Assembly: GCF_937875145.1 (NCBI RefSeq)
Contig: NZ_CALNCS010000127.1
Coordinates: 1-20,507, forward strand
Direction of reading: 5' to 3'
DNA length: 20,507 nucleotides
DNA from: Alkalibaculum bacchi
GTDB lineage: Bacteria > Bacillota > Clostridia > Eubacteriales > Alkalibacteraceae
Shown: in pieces, positions 1 through 5,986 of the stretch
Layout of the letters: every line of letters starts with the position of its first letter
Position numbering within the stretch: the stretch's first letter is position 1
Program-made: the position numbers and the translations under genes
Notes under the pieces: model-generated
Databases searched by the model: none
Told to the model about the DNA's origin: nothing
The model's input: the letters and a program-made list of their open reading frames with translations, nothing else

Positions 1-13
1 AGGGACAAAAATT

Positions 14-42
14 ATTATAGTACATTTTTAGCTATTCGTCAA
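14..42 (-). promoter_or_regulatory. Candidate sigma-A promoter reading out of the window
   Basis: On the minus strand there is TTGACG (37-42), a 17-nt spacer, and a perfect TATAAT (14-19). It lies immediately past the ppx stop codon and points off the left edge, so its target is not visible. In B. subtilis the region after yabR holds tRNA genes and spoIIE, so either is a reasonable guess for the target. The boxes are seen directly; activity is inferred. Confidence 0.65.
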
Positions 43-50
43 TAACTTTT

Positions 51-956
51 TCACTTTTTTAAAAAATTAAAAATACCACCTTCTAAATTATCGTAATCAC
101 TTACCTTAAAAGATTCCTTTTTATAACGCTTTAAAACTTCAGAAACAATGATGGCACCAGCTATTATGATATCAGATCTTTGAGGATTTAGTCCTACGAT
201 TTTTTTTCGTTGTTCATCTTTAAGCATAGAAAATTTTTTATTCATTTTATCTATATCTTCTAAAAAAACTTCACTATTGTGTATTTTTTCTGGAGTATAC
301 TCTTCTATTTCTTGAACTACTTGAGACAATGTGGTGGCTGTTCCCCCTACACCAATTATTGTAAAAGATTTCTCCATTTCATTTGCTACTTTTAAGGTTT
401 CCTGTACCATATGACTAATATCTCTTAATTCTCGACCTATAGGTGGATCATTTTTGATAAATCTCTCTGTCATCCGCACTGCACCCATATCAAAACTTAT
501 ACTATTTAAGATTTTGCCCTTAGCCGCACAAATTAACTCTGTACTGCCTCCTCCTACGTCCATAATAATAATAGGTTCTTCCTTATATTGTTCACTTACA
601 CCTAAAAAAGCATATCTAGCTTCTGTCTGACCATCTAAAATATCTACTGTTAGGCCCAAGTCCCTCTTAGCTAAATCTATAAATTCACTGGCATTTTTCG
701 CATCCCTAAGAGCACTGGTACCAAAAACAATAAATTCATTGACTCCTTTACTCTCACTTAGTTCTTTTAACTCTTTAAGAGCTGCTACATTTCTGAGAAT
801 AGTTTCTTGATTAATGATCTTATTCTCATCAACTCCTTGTCCCATACGGGTAGTAATTAAGTGCTTTTCTCTATCAACCATTTTATCCCCCTCAACAGAG
901 GCAATAAGCAATCGAGTAGAATTTGTTCCAATATCAATTACAGCGTATTTTTTCAT
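51..956 (-). CDS. ppx: Ppx/GppA-family exopolyphosphatase
   Basis: A 301-residue protein of the Ppx/GppA phosphatase family, which hydrolyses inorganic polyphosphate and in some members (p)ppGpp, in the cytoplasm. It has the ASKHA-fold phosphate-binding loop 1 (YAVIDIGTNSTRLLI, residues 4-18), the family glutamate in DGQTEAR (E112), a second phosphate loop DVGGGSTE (133-140), and a late VGGTATTLS loop. The length fits short clostridial single-module Ppx proteins without the C-terminal HD domain of E. coli Ppx. I start at ATG 956, which has AAGGAG seven bases upstream; a longer reading from 974 has no such site. It follows yabR, separated by a strong hairpin, and is the last gene before the left edge. 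Family assignment is firm; the choice between polyphosphate and pppGpp as substrate is not possible from sequence. Confidence 0.9.
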   Translation of the reverse strand: MKKYAVIDIGTNSTRLLIASVEGDKMVDREKHLITTRMGQGVDENKIINQETILRNVAALKELKELSESKGVNEFIVFGTSALRDAKNASEFIDLAKRDLGLTVDILDGQTEARYAFLGVSEQYKEEPIIIMDVGGGSTELICAAKGKILNSISFDMGAVRMTERFIKNDPPIGRELRDISHMVQETLKVANEMEKSFTIIGVGGTATTLSQVVQEIEEYTPEKIHNSEVFLEDIDKMNKKFSMLKDEQRKKIVGLNPQRSDIIIAGAIIVSEVLKRYKKESFKVSDYDNLEGGIFNFLKK

Positions 957-976
957 TTGGTAACTCCTTACCACCT

Positions 977-1020
977 AAAGACCAGCAAAAGCATCCTGCA
1001 GGATGCTTTTAGTGGTCTTT
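977..1020 (-). terminator. Long hairpin between yabR and ppx
   Basis: A nested inverted repeat: AAAGACCA pairs with TGGTCTTT (outer arms) and AAAAGCATCC with GGATGCTTTT (inner arms, loop TGCA), with a two-base mismatch between them. The inner stem-loop ends in TTTT on the minus strand, which suits a terminator after yabR. It sits directly before the ppx ribosome binding site, so it could also only attenuate read-through or protect the upstream mRNA end. Confidence 0.65.
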
Positions 1021-1023
1021 ATA

Positions 1024-1452
1024 TTATCTATTAAAACACCTATTTTTTGTTTTCTTAGCGTTTTTTTTAAGAACTTGTTGTCTTTCTTCACTATCCTTTA
1101 GGAATTGACTAAGTTGATCATCAAAAGTAGGGGCGTGATAGCTGCTTTCGTTCTTCTTATAATGATTATTTCTTGGCTTATACTGTTGTTTTTGGGGTTG
1201 TTGTTTTTGGGGTTGTTCCTTTTTGGGTTGCGCTTGTCGTATGGATAATCCTACTTTCCCTTCATTGATGGAAATAATCTTTACTTTTACAGTGTCGTTT
1301 TCTTTTAAATAGTCTGAAACTTCCTTTACAAATCCATCTGCTACTTCAGAGATGTGGACTAAACCAACTTTACCTCCAATATCAACAAATGCACCAAACT
1401 TTGTAATGCTTTTTACTACACCTTCTACTATTTGATTTACCTCAAATGGCAT
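1024..1452 (-). CDS. yabR: S1-domain RNA-binding protein, YabR type
   Basis: A 142-residue protein with one S1 (OB-fold) RNA-binding domain at about residues 4-72, showing VNQIVEGVVKSITKFGAFVD and VGLVHISEVADG. A basic, Gln/Lys/Pro-rich linker (about 73-100) and a basic C-terminal tail follow. This matches YabR/GSP13-like proteins, thought to act on ribosomes or mRNA; exact role uncertain. I choose ATG 1452: AGGAGG lies ten bases upstream, whereas the in-frame TTG at 1458 would be only four bases from it. It sits after divIC, as in B. subtilis, and before ppx. The linker is built from a short tandem repeat in the DNA (1186-1230). Family call is firm; cellular role is inferred from relatives. 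Confidence 0.9.
   Translation of the reverse strand: MPFEVNQIVEGVVKSITKFGAFVDIGGKVGLVHISEVADGFVKEVSDYLKENDTVKVKIISINEGKVGLSIRQAQPKKEQPQKQQPQKQQYKPRNNHYKKNESSYHAPTFDDQLSQFLKDSEERQQVLKKNAKKTKNRCFNR
1186..1230 (-). repeat. Three 15-bp tandem repeats inside yabR
   Basis: Two identical 15-bp units (TTGTTTTTGGGGTTG on the plus strand, 1186-1200 and 1201-1215) are followed by a third copy with three changes (1216-1230). They encode QPQKQ-type pentapeptides in the flexible linker after the S1 domain. Being a multiple of three, unit gain or loss would only change linker length. Confidence 0.85.
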
Positions 1453-1503
1453 TGACAAAAATCCTCCTCATATATTATAAATAATAATTGATACCAATAA
1501 TAA

Positions 1504-1794
1504 CTACTTTTCTTCAGATTCTACTTCTATTATTACTTTTTCTTCAGGGTAGACTAGTCCAAAATATTTCCTGGCTAACATCTCAATATATTTTTCAGAT
1601 TCCATTTGAGTAAGCTCATTATCTAATTGTTCTAGTTTGTCCTTTTCTTGGGATAGCTGAAGCTCAAGTTCTTTTTTTTGATTCTTGAGTTGATAATACT
1701 GCACTTCTACGGAGATAATATTATAAAGAAAAAAGCAAAGTATTCCTACGATAATTAGCAGTCGACCTTTATTTATTTTTCTTTTCTTTTTCAC
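1504..1794 (-). CDS. divIC: Septum formation initiator, DivIC/FtsB family
   Basis: A 96-residue bitopic membrane protein of the divisome. It has a very basic cytoplasmic N-terminus (MKKKRKINKGR), one membrane segment at about residues 12-31, a heptad-like coiled coil at about 34-68, and the family's C-terminal motif around ARKYFGLVYPEEKVI. DivIC pairs with FtsL and bridges to the septal peptidoglycan synthase. The start is GTG at 1794 with AAGGGGA about ten bases upstream. It sits between yabQ and yabR exactly as in B. subtilis. A candidate vegetative promoter lies just upstream, which fits a gene needed in growing cells downstream of sporulation genes. Confidence 0.9.
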   Translation of the reverse strand: MKKKRKINKGRLLIIVGILCFFLYNIISVEVQYYQLKNQKKELELQLSQEKDKLEQLDNELTQMESEKYIEMLARKYFGLVYPEEKVIIEVESEEK

Positions 1795-1827
1795 TATCTA
1801 CGCTTCCCCTTTGTTATTAATAGATAT

Positions 1828-1856
1828 ATTATTTCACAAAATGAGGGAAAACACAA
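1828..1856 (-). promoter_or_regulatory. Candidate sigma-A promoter of divIC
   Basis: On the minus strand, TTGTGT (1851-1856), a 17-nt spacer, then AATAAT (1828-1833), in the 68-nt gap between yabQ and divIC. It would free divIC and yabR from the sporulation-specific transcription of yabPQ. The matches are moderate. Confidence 0.45.
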
Positions 1857-1862
1857 GACTTA

Positions 1863-2330
1863 TCAACTCTTGAATAAATATGATTTATATTTTTTAAAAT
1901 CTTTCACTACTTTGTTGATAATCTTTCTCCATAAATTATTCACTGCCTTGCTCTTTTGTGCAATCTTTCTAATCGGAAAAGTAATGATTTTAAAAAAACA
2001 AATTATTTTTCTACCAATTAGCCTAATAATCTCCTTGATTAAATGAAATACCCTTCGAACTAGTTTACTTAAGGTAAAGAAGTAAATAAACCATCCTAAA
2101 CCAAATCCTAAAAGATTATAAAATCTAAAATTGATATTATTAACATAAAACAATAGCCCTACAATAATGCTAAAAGCAAAAGCCCAAAACAATAAATCTG
2201 AAATAGATCTTCTTTTAATGAGATTGTCATTTATTAAGACATCTACAAAGTCGTAAAGAATTCCAATGATTATTCCTCCATACAAAGTATAGAGGAATAC
2301 ATAGACTTGCAAATAGATATTTTCATTCAT
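1863..2330 (-). CDS. yabQ: Spore cortex biosynthesis membrane protein YabQ
   Basis: A 155-residue membrane protein with three clear hydrophobic segments (about 7-27, 43-63 and 70-87), then a basic, partly hydrophobic C-terminal region rich in Lys and Arg. The N-terminal block with LYTLYGGIIIGILYDFVDV and the position directly after yabP identify it as YabQ. In B. subtilis YabQ is made in the mother cell, localises to the forespore membranes and is required for cortex peptidoglycan. ATG 2330 has AGGGGA five bases upstream and begins 16 bases after the yabP stop, so the two are co-transcribed. Biochemical function is unknown in the family. Confidence 0.88.
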   Translation of the reverse strand: MNENIYLQVYVFLYTLYGGIIIGILYDFVDVLINDNLIKRRSISDLLFWAFAFSIIVGLLFYVNNINFRFYNLLGFGLGWFIYFFTLSKLVRRVFHLIKEIIRLIGRKIICFFKIITFPIRKIAQKSKAVNNLWRKIINKVVKDFKKYKSYLFKS

Positions 2331-2346
2331 GATTGTCCCCTAAACT

Positions 2347-2631
2347 CTATTTAAATAATCTGCTAAAAATACCTTCTCCTTTTTTAAATAGGCTACTTTC
2401 ATCGCTATAAATAAAAGAATCAATGATTCCCTTTACCTCTAGTTCTCCACCCTCTAAATTTAATTTGATAATATGTAAGTCCTGACCGCCTATCGTTAAT
2501 AAACCTAACTGTGTCTCTAAAATAACTGTCTCCTCATTAAAACTATGTACATCTTTAACACCAGATAATTTTAATTCTTCCCTAGATATTAACTCTACTT
2601 TACCCGTTCCCATTATTTTTTGATCGTCCAT
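2347..2631 (-). CDS. yabP: Sporulation protein YabP
   Basis: A 94-residue protein of the YabP/YqfC family, which is needed during sporulation; molecular activity unknown. Typical features are the central GVKDVHSFNEETVILETQLG stretch and the following LTIGGQDLHIIKLNLEGGEL, a small beta-rich fold. I start at ATG 2631, with AGGAGGTG six bases upstream; the in-frame GTG at 2640 overlaps that site. It is the first gene of the yabP-yabQ pair and has a sigma-E-like promoter in front. In B. subtilis yabP directly follows yabO (rqcP); here its upstream neighbour is instead a pdaA-like gene, with yabO 13.5 kb away. Confidence 0.88.
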   Translation of the reverse strand: MDDQKIMGTGKVELISREELKLSGVKDVHSFNEETVILETQLGLLTIGGQDLHIIKLNLEGGELEVKGIIDSFIYSDESSLFKKGEGIFSRLFK

Positions 2632-2663
2632 TCTATACACCTCCTATATACACTTATACACTA

Positions 2664-2691
2664 TTTATATGTGCAAATCTTTCAAATATAC
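2664..2691 (-). promoter_or_regulatory. Candidate sigma-E promoter of yabPQ
   Basis: On the minus strand, GTATATT (2685-2691), a 13-nt spacer, then CATATAAA (2664-2671). This resembles the B. subtilis sigma-E pattern (KMATATT, 13-15 nt, CATACAMT) with one mismatch in the -35 and two in the -10. The predicted 5' leader is about 26 nt. In B. subtilis yabP belongs to the sigma-E regulon, which supports the assignment. Confidence 0.5.
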
Positions 2692-2713
2692 CTTTCGCGT
2701 TTTAAGTTCTATG

Positions 2714-2790
2714 TTTTAACAATAGTCGAGGAATGGTTAAACGATTGCTTAAATATTTTATTGCTGTGGCTTAAAGATCGTTGGCTTGCG
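2714..2790 (+). repeat. Degenerate 11-bp periodic repeat tract at the end of pdaA
   Basis: Seven successive 11-mers can be read in phase (among them GTCGAGGAATG, GTTAAACGATT and GCTTAAAGATC). They resemble the GTTnAACnATT units at 10760-10858 but are more decayed. The tract covers the last codons of the pdaA-like gene (stop at 2771) and the gap before yabP. Similarity is partial, so confidence is modest. Confidence 0.4.
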
Positions 2791-3604
2791 AAAATCCTTC
2801 TAACGACTTAAAGGTGTATCCCTGGCCTTTTAAATCTGAAATAGCATCGCCTAGCGCTTCTACATTGCTCTGGGATACTGTATGAAGCATAAGAATACAA
2901 CCTGGATGTACAGAGCGCATAATTTTTTCATAAGCTATTTCTTTACCTGGTTGGTTATCCGTCTCCCAATCTTTGTAAGACAAAGACCAAAATACAGTAG
3001 TATAATTTAACTCCGTAGCAATTTTTAAACTCTCTTCTGTAAACCTACCAGAAGCAGGTCTAAAAAACTTATCTGTATAATCTACACCCATCACTTGCTT
3101 GTAACAAAGTTCAAAATCCACAAGCTCCTTTTTGATCTCTTCTGATAATAAAGTAGACAAATCTGCATGAGTATTGCCATGATTGCCAACAATATGACCT
3201 TCCTCTTTCATTCTCTTTACGATGTCTGTGCTACTTCTCAAATAATCACCCGTGATGAAAAAAACTGCTTTTACATTTTGCTCTTTTAAGATATCTAAAA
3301 CATCTAATGTATAATTATTAAACTCGTATCCACAGTTAAAACTTAAGTATAATTCTTTTTCTTCACTGCCTATTACATACGCATTGTATTTTTCTATATA
3401 AGAATCAACATAATTTGGAAATACAGGTCTTTGATTCTTATCCGTTTTTGGAACAAACCAGTCTACACCGCTAGTATCAGCCTGATTTCTATTTATAGAT
3501 GTACTCATTTGTTCTTCCTGACCAAAGTGATTTACTGATGAAATCACTATAATACAGATAATAAAAATAAAAACAAAGGGCAGATAATTGTCTTTTTGTC
3601 TCAT
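2771..3604 (-). CDS. PdaA-like polysaccharide deacetylase with altered motif 1
   Basis: A 277-residue NodB-fold protein with an N-terminal membrane anchor or signal (hydrophobic 8-24), so it acts outside the membrane, probably on spore-cortex muropeptides. Residues 85-110, the metal-site histidines in GNHGNTH (H142, H146), RPASGRF (182-188), DWETDNQPG (212-220) and LMLHTVS (H241) follow the PdaA subfamily, which makes muramic delta-lactam. Motif 1 is LSFNCGYE (87-94): the usual TFD aspartate, the catalytic base, is Asn90 (codon AAC) and the next residue is Cys91. All other motifs look intact, so it may be inactive, altered or use another base. ATG 3604 has AAAGGAG six bases upstream. It lies upstream of yabPQ, consistent with sporulation. 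Family is firm; PdaA activity is doubtful. Confidence 0.8.
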   Translation of the reverse strand: MRQKDNYLPFVFIFIICIIVISSVNHFGQEEQMSTSINRNQADTSGVDWFVPKTDKNQRPVFPNYVDSYIEKYNAYVIGSEEKELYLSFNCGYEFNNYTLDVLDILKEQNVKAVFFITGDYLRSSTDIVKRMKEEGHIVGNHGNTHADLSTLLSEEIKKELVDFELCYKQVMGVDYTDKFFRPASGRFTEESLKIATELNYTTVFWSLSYKDWETDNQPGKEIAYEKIMRSVHPGCILMLHTVSQSNVEALGDAISDLKGQGYTFKSLEGFSQANDL

Positions 3605-3978
3605 ATCGATCTCCTTTAAATAAGTTCAAAACTCTTTAATTCATTTTATTTAAAGAAAAAAAATATATTACTAAAAGATATTATGGAATCATAAGATGTA
3701 ATACAAACTATAGAAAAGTATTAAGAATTAAATGAAAATACAACGAAGTTTAAAACAGGATCAAATATCTGCTTTTGTTAGTAGCTTTATTTGCCTTGAC
3801 TTGTTTTTAGCAATTACAGAATGCTTTGGATTTTGGGAGACCGATTTGACGGTTACTTATAAGCAGGAGTCTTTGTAGATAATGGTTGATGATTGGTTCG
3901 TTAGACGGGAAAACTAAAAGCTACGTGCACGAGGCTACAAAACTCGCCTTCGGCGAGCGAGTGCCTTTGCTAACCACC
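3605..3978. other. 374-bp intergenic stretch upstream of pdaA-like gene
   Basis: No convincing gene is seen. It contains the pdaA leader (an AT-rich stretch around 3640-3700), a 48-codon plus-strand open frame at 3732-3878 without a ribosome binding site, and a GC-richer tail (3921-3980) with an 8-bp palindrome CGTGCACG (3924-3931) and the terminator-like hairpin at 3943-3957. No RNA gene or riboswitch is recognised. Confidence 0.6.
3939..3957 (-). terminator. Hairpin after the GNAT gene
   Basis: CTCGCC pairs with GGCGAG around a three-base loop (3943-3957), and on the minus strand it is followed by TTTTG. It lies 21 bp past the GNAT stop. The T-tract is short, so termination may be incomplete. 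The same stem core appears in the terminator at 16062-16093. Confidence 0.55.
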
Positions 3979-4404
3979 TTAAATCAATTGTTTTTGCATC
4001 TCTATGTGTGGAATCCCCTCGTCCATAAAGAGACCTGAACGTTGAGTATATCCTAGTTTTTCGTAGAATTCTTTGGCTTGTACTTGAGCGCCTAGTATAG
4101 CTTTTTTGCAGCCTTTTTTTCTTGCTATAGATTCTAAAGACTCAATAATTACTTTTCCAAGTCCTAATTTTCGGTATTCCTTTAGAACGCAAATCCTCTG
4201 TAATTTTGCATCTCCATGGATAACTCTAATCCTTCCTGTTGCTACAGGAAGTTTGTCCTTATAAAGGACAATATGTTCTGAAACATCTTCGTATTCATCT
4301 AATTCATTCTCCCTAGGCACTCCCTGCTCTTCTACAAAGACCTTTAATCGAATATAGAATGCATCTTTTAGTTCTTCTTTATTTTTTATACGCTTTATTT
4401 CCAT
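3979..4404 (-). CDS. GNAT-family N-acetyltransferase (YjcF/ElaA-like)
   Basis: A 141-residue single-domain GNAT enzyme that would transfer an acetyl group from acetyl-CoA to an unknown amine. The N-terminal RLKVFVEEQGVPRENELDEY (19-38) is typical of the YjcF/ElaA subgroup. The acetyl-CoA pyrophosphate loop is RKLGLGK (78-84), followed by the alpha-helix of motif A, and FYEKLGY (113-119) is motif B. ATG 4404 has AAGGTG seven bases upstream. It has its own candidate promoter (4448-4477) and a hairpin downstream, so it is probably monocistronic and unrelated to the purine operon despite proximity. Substrate cannot be predicted. Confidence 0.85.
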   Translation of the reverse strand: MEIKRIKNKEELKDAFYIRLKVFVEEQGVPRENELDEYEDVSEHIVLYKDKLPVATGRIRVIHGDAKLQRICVLKEYRKLGLGKVIIESLESIARKKGCKKAILGAQVQAKEFYEKLGYTQRSGLFMDEGIPHIEMQKQLI

Positions 4405-4447
4405 AAACTCACACCTTACTAATTGGTTTAAAAAATCAGATGGTATA

Positions 4448-4477
4448 AATATACCACAAATAACGACGGTTTAACAA
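4448..4477 (-). promoter_or_regulatory. Candidate promoter of the GNAT gene with a palindrome on the -10
   Basis: On the minus strand, TTGTTA (4472-4477), an 18-nt spacer, then TATATT (4448-4453). The -10 lies inside a palindrome, TGGTATA-AA-TATACCA (4441-4456), which could be an operator for an unknown regulator. The -35 lies in the 11-bp repeat units at 4469-4501. Confidence 0.4.
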
Positions 4478-4501
4478 TTGTTGAGCAGTAGTTAATCGAA
4501 C
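4469..4501 (+). repeat. Three 11-bp repeat units between GNAT and purD
   Basis: In phase: GTTTAACAATT (4469), GTTGAGCAGTA (4480) and GTTAATCGAAC (4491). The first two are identical to units in the purE-purF gap (10804 and 10782), so this is a dispersed copy of the same repeat. Confidence 0.7.
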
Positions 4502-4532
4502 CAGCCTATTACTCTTACTAACGACCTTTGTT

Positions 4533-4572
4533 ATAAAAAAAGAAAGTATATCATTATCCGATATACTCTCTT
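4533..4572 (-). terminator. Rho-independent terminator of the purine operon
   Basis: AGTATATC (4545-4552) pairs with GATATACT (4560-4567) around a 7-nt loop, extended by AAGA/TCTT across one mismatch. On the minus strand the stem is followed by TTTCTTTTTTTATAA. It begins a few bases after the purD stop codon. This is the clearest end of the purL-to-purD transcript. Confidence 0.85.
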
Positions 4573-4579
4573 CCCTATA

Positions 4580-5833
4580 TTAATTTTCTTGTGCAATATC
4601 TCTTCTATATTGCATTCCTTCAAAAGAAATCTTCTTTACGTCTTCGTATGCTTTCTTTCTTGCTTCTCCTATTGTCTCTCCTATCGATGTTACACCTAGG
4701 ACTCGTCCTCCATCGGTTATGATTTTGCCTTCTTTTTCTTTTGTTCCAGCGTGAAAGACTATGCTGTTTTCTATTTGTTCTAGTCCTGTAATAACTTTTC
4801 CCTTTTGGTAACTATCTGGGTATCCTCCTGATGCTAGAACAATGGTTACTGCGCTTTTATTGCTCCACTTTATTTCTTGTGTTGATAATGTTCCTTTTAT
4901 CATGCTTTCAAATATGTCTACAATATCTGTTTCTAGTCTTACAAGTACAGATTGAGTTTCTGGGTCTCCAAATCGCACATTAAATTCAAGGACCTTTGGC
5001 TTGTTTTCTTCAATCATCAAACCAATAAAGAGGATGCCTTTATAATCTAGCCCTTCATCTTTAAAGCCTTTTATTATGGGATCTAAGACTTCTCTTTTTA
5101 CGATTTCATTCAAATGAGAATCAAATAATCTGTTGGGTGAGTATGTACCCATGCCACCTGTGTTGTTGCCCTGATCATTATCCCCAATCCGCTTATAATC
5201 CTGAGCACTTTCCATTGGGACGATGTTTTTACCATCTACAAAGCAAAGAATGGACGCTTCTGTTCCACTTAAGAATTCTTCTAATACTACCTTTGTGCCA
5301 GCTTCTCCAAAAGACAAATCACCCATCATTTCCTTTAGTGTCTGTCTGGCAATATCTTTTGTTTCTGCTATGATTACCCCTTTGCCTGCAGCTAAGCCAT
5401 CGGCCTTGACTACAACGGGCAAATCAAATTCATCTAAACCTTTTAATGCAAATTCTAAATCTGTATACTCTCTATAGGCCGCTGTCGGTATATTATATTT
5501 TTCTAAAAACTTTTTTGTAAAGGCTTTACTCCCTTCAAACTGAGAGCATATCTTATTAGGTCCAATTACCTTTAAACCCTTTTCTTCAAATTTATCGCAT
5601 ATACCAAGAACTAGTGGCACTTCTGGTCCAATTACAGTTAAATCTACTGCATTTTCTAAAGCAAAAGATACTAAACCATTTAAATCTTCTACAGAAATAT
5701 TTACACACTGTGCAAGCTGCCCAATTCCAGGATTTCCTGGAGCACAGTAAATTTTTTCTACCCTTGAACTCTGAGATATTTTCCAAACCAAAGCATGCTC
5801 TCTTCCCCCAGAGCCGATAACTAGTATATTCAT
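4580..5833 (-). CDS. purD: Phosphoribosylamine-glycine ligase (GAR synthetase)
   Basis: A 417-residue ATP-grasp enzyme that joins phosphoribosylamine and glycine with ATP to give GAR, step 2 of purine synthesis. It opens with NILVIGSGGREHALVWKI (the N-domain nucleotide/PRA fold), and has the ATP-grasp segments VVVKADGLAAGKGV and LEFNVRFGDPETQ with metal-binding residues. Length is standard for single-domain bacterial PurD. I start at ATG 5833, with AAGGAGG seven bases upstream; the longer open frame from 5890 adds non-family residues. It is the last gene of the operon, with a terminator just downstream, and is separated from purH by a 153-bp gap holding inverted repeats. Confidence 0.95.
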   Translation of the reverse strand: MNILVIGSGGREHALVWKISQSSRVEKIYCAPGNPGIGQLAQCVNISVEDLNGLVSFALENAVDLTVIGPEVPLVLGICDKFEEKGLKVIGPNKICSQFEGSKAFTKKFLEKYNIPTAAYREYTDLEFALKGLDEFDLPVVVKADGLAAGKGVIIAETKDIARQTLKEMMGDLSFGEAGTKVVLEEFLSGTEASILCFVDGKNIVPMESAQDYKRIGDNDQGNNTGGMGTYSPNRLFDSHLNEIVKREVLDPIIKGFKDEGLDYKGILFIGLMIEENKPKVLEFNVRFGDPETQSVLVRLETDIVDIFESMIKGTLSTQEIKWSNKSAVTIVLASGGYPDSYQKGKVITGLEQIENSIVFHAGTKEKEGKIITDGGRVLGVTSIGETIGEARKKAYEDVKKISFEGMQYRRDIAQEN

Positions 5834-5861
5834 GTGAATGCCTCCTTTTTTGCAGAAAGTC

Positions 5862-5980
5862 GAAAGCAGAAATCGCAAAACAGTAGTCACTTTTGATGAC
5901 GTGATGAAGAAAAACAGCGCCGTCCACCCCTACAACTTGCCTTTAAGTGGTTTCTTTTTTTCTTTCAGCATTCTGCTTTC
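5862..5980. repeat. Inverted repeat spanning the purH-purD gap
   Basis: GAAAGCAGAA (5862-5871) is perfectly complementary to TTCTGCTTTC (5971-5980), 99 bases apart, near the two ends of the 153-bp gap (5834-5986). Short additional complementary stretches flank the arms (GCAGAAAG near 5852 and CTTTCAGC near 5962). A purine-box or riboswitch was not recognised. It may be a decayed palindromic element or an mRNA-processing structure. The gap also has the 11-mer AACAGTAGTCA (5879-5889) shared with 10764-10774. Confidence 0.5.
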
Positions 5981-5986
5981 ATCCCT

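Noticed and set aside
3732..3878. 48-codon plus-strand open frame (begins MKIQRSLKQDQ) in the 374-bp gap
   Set aside because: No ribosome binding site, no recognisable domain, and it lies in decayed-looking intergenic sequence.
5592..5927. Minus-strand open frame overlapping the purD start
   Set aside because: It is in a different frame from the well-supported purD; composition is not protein-like.
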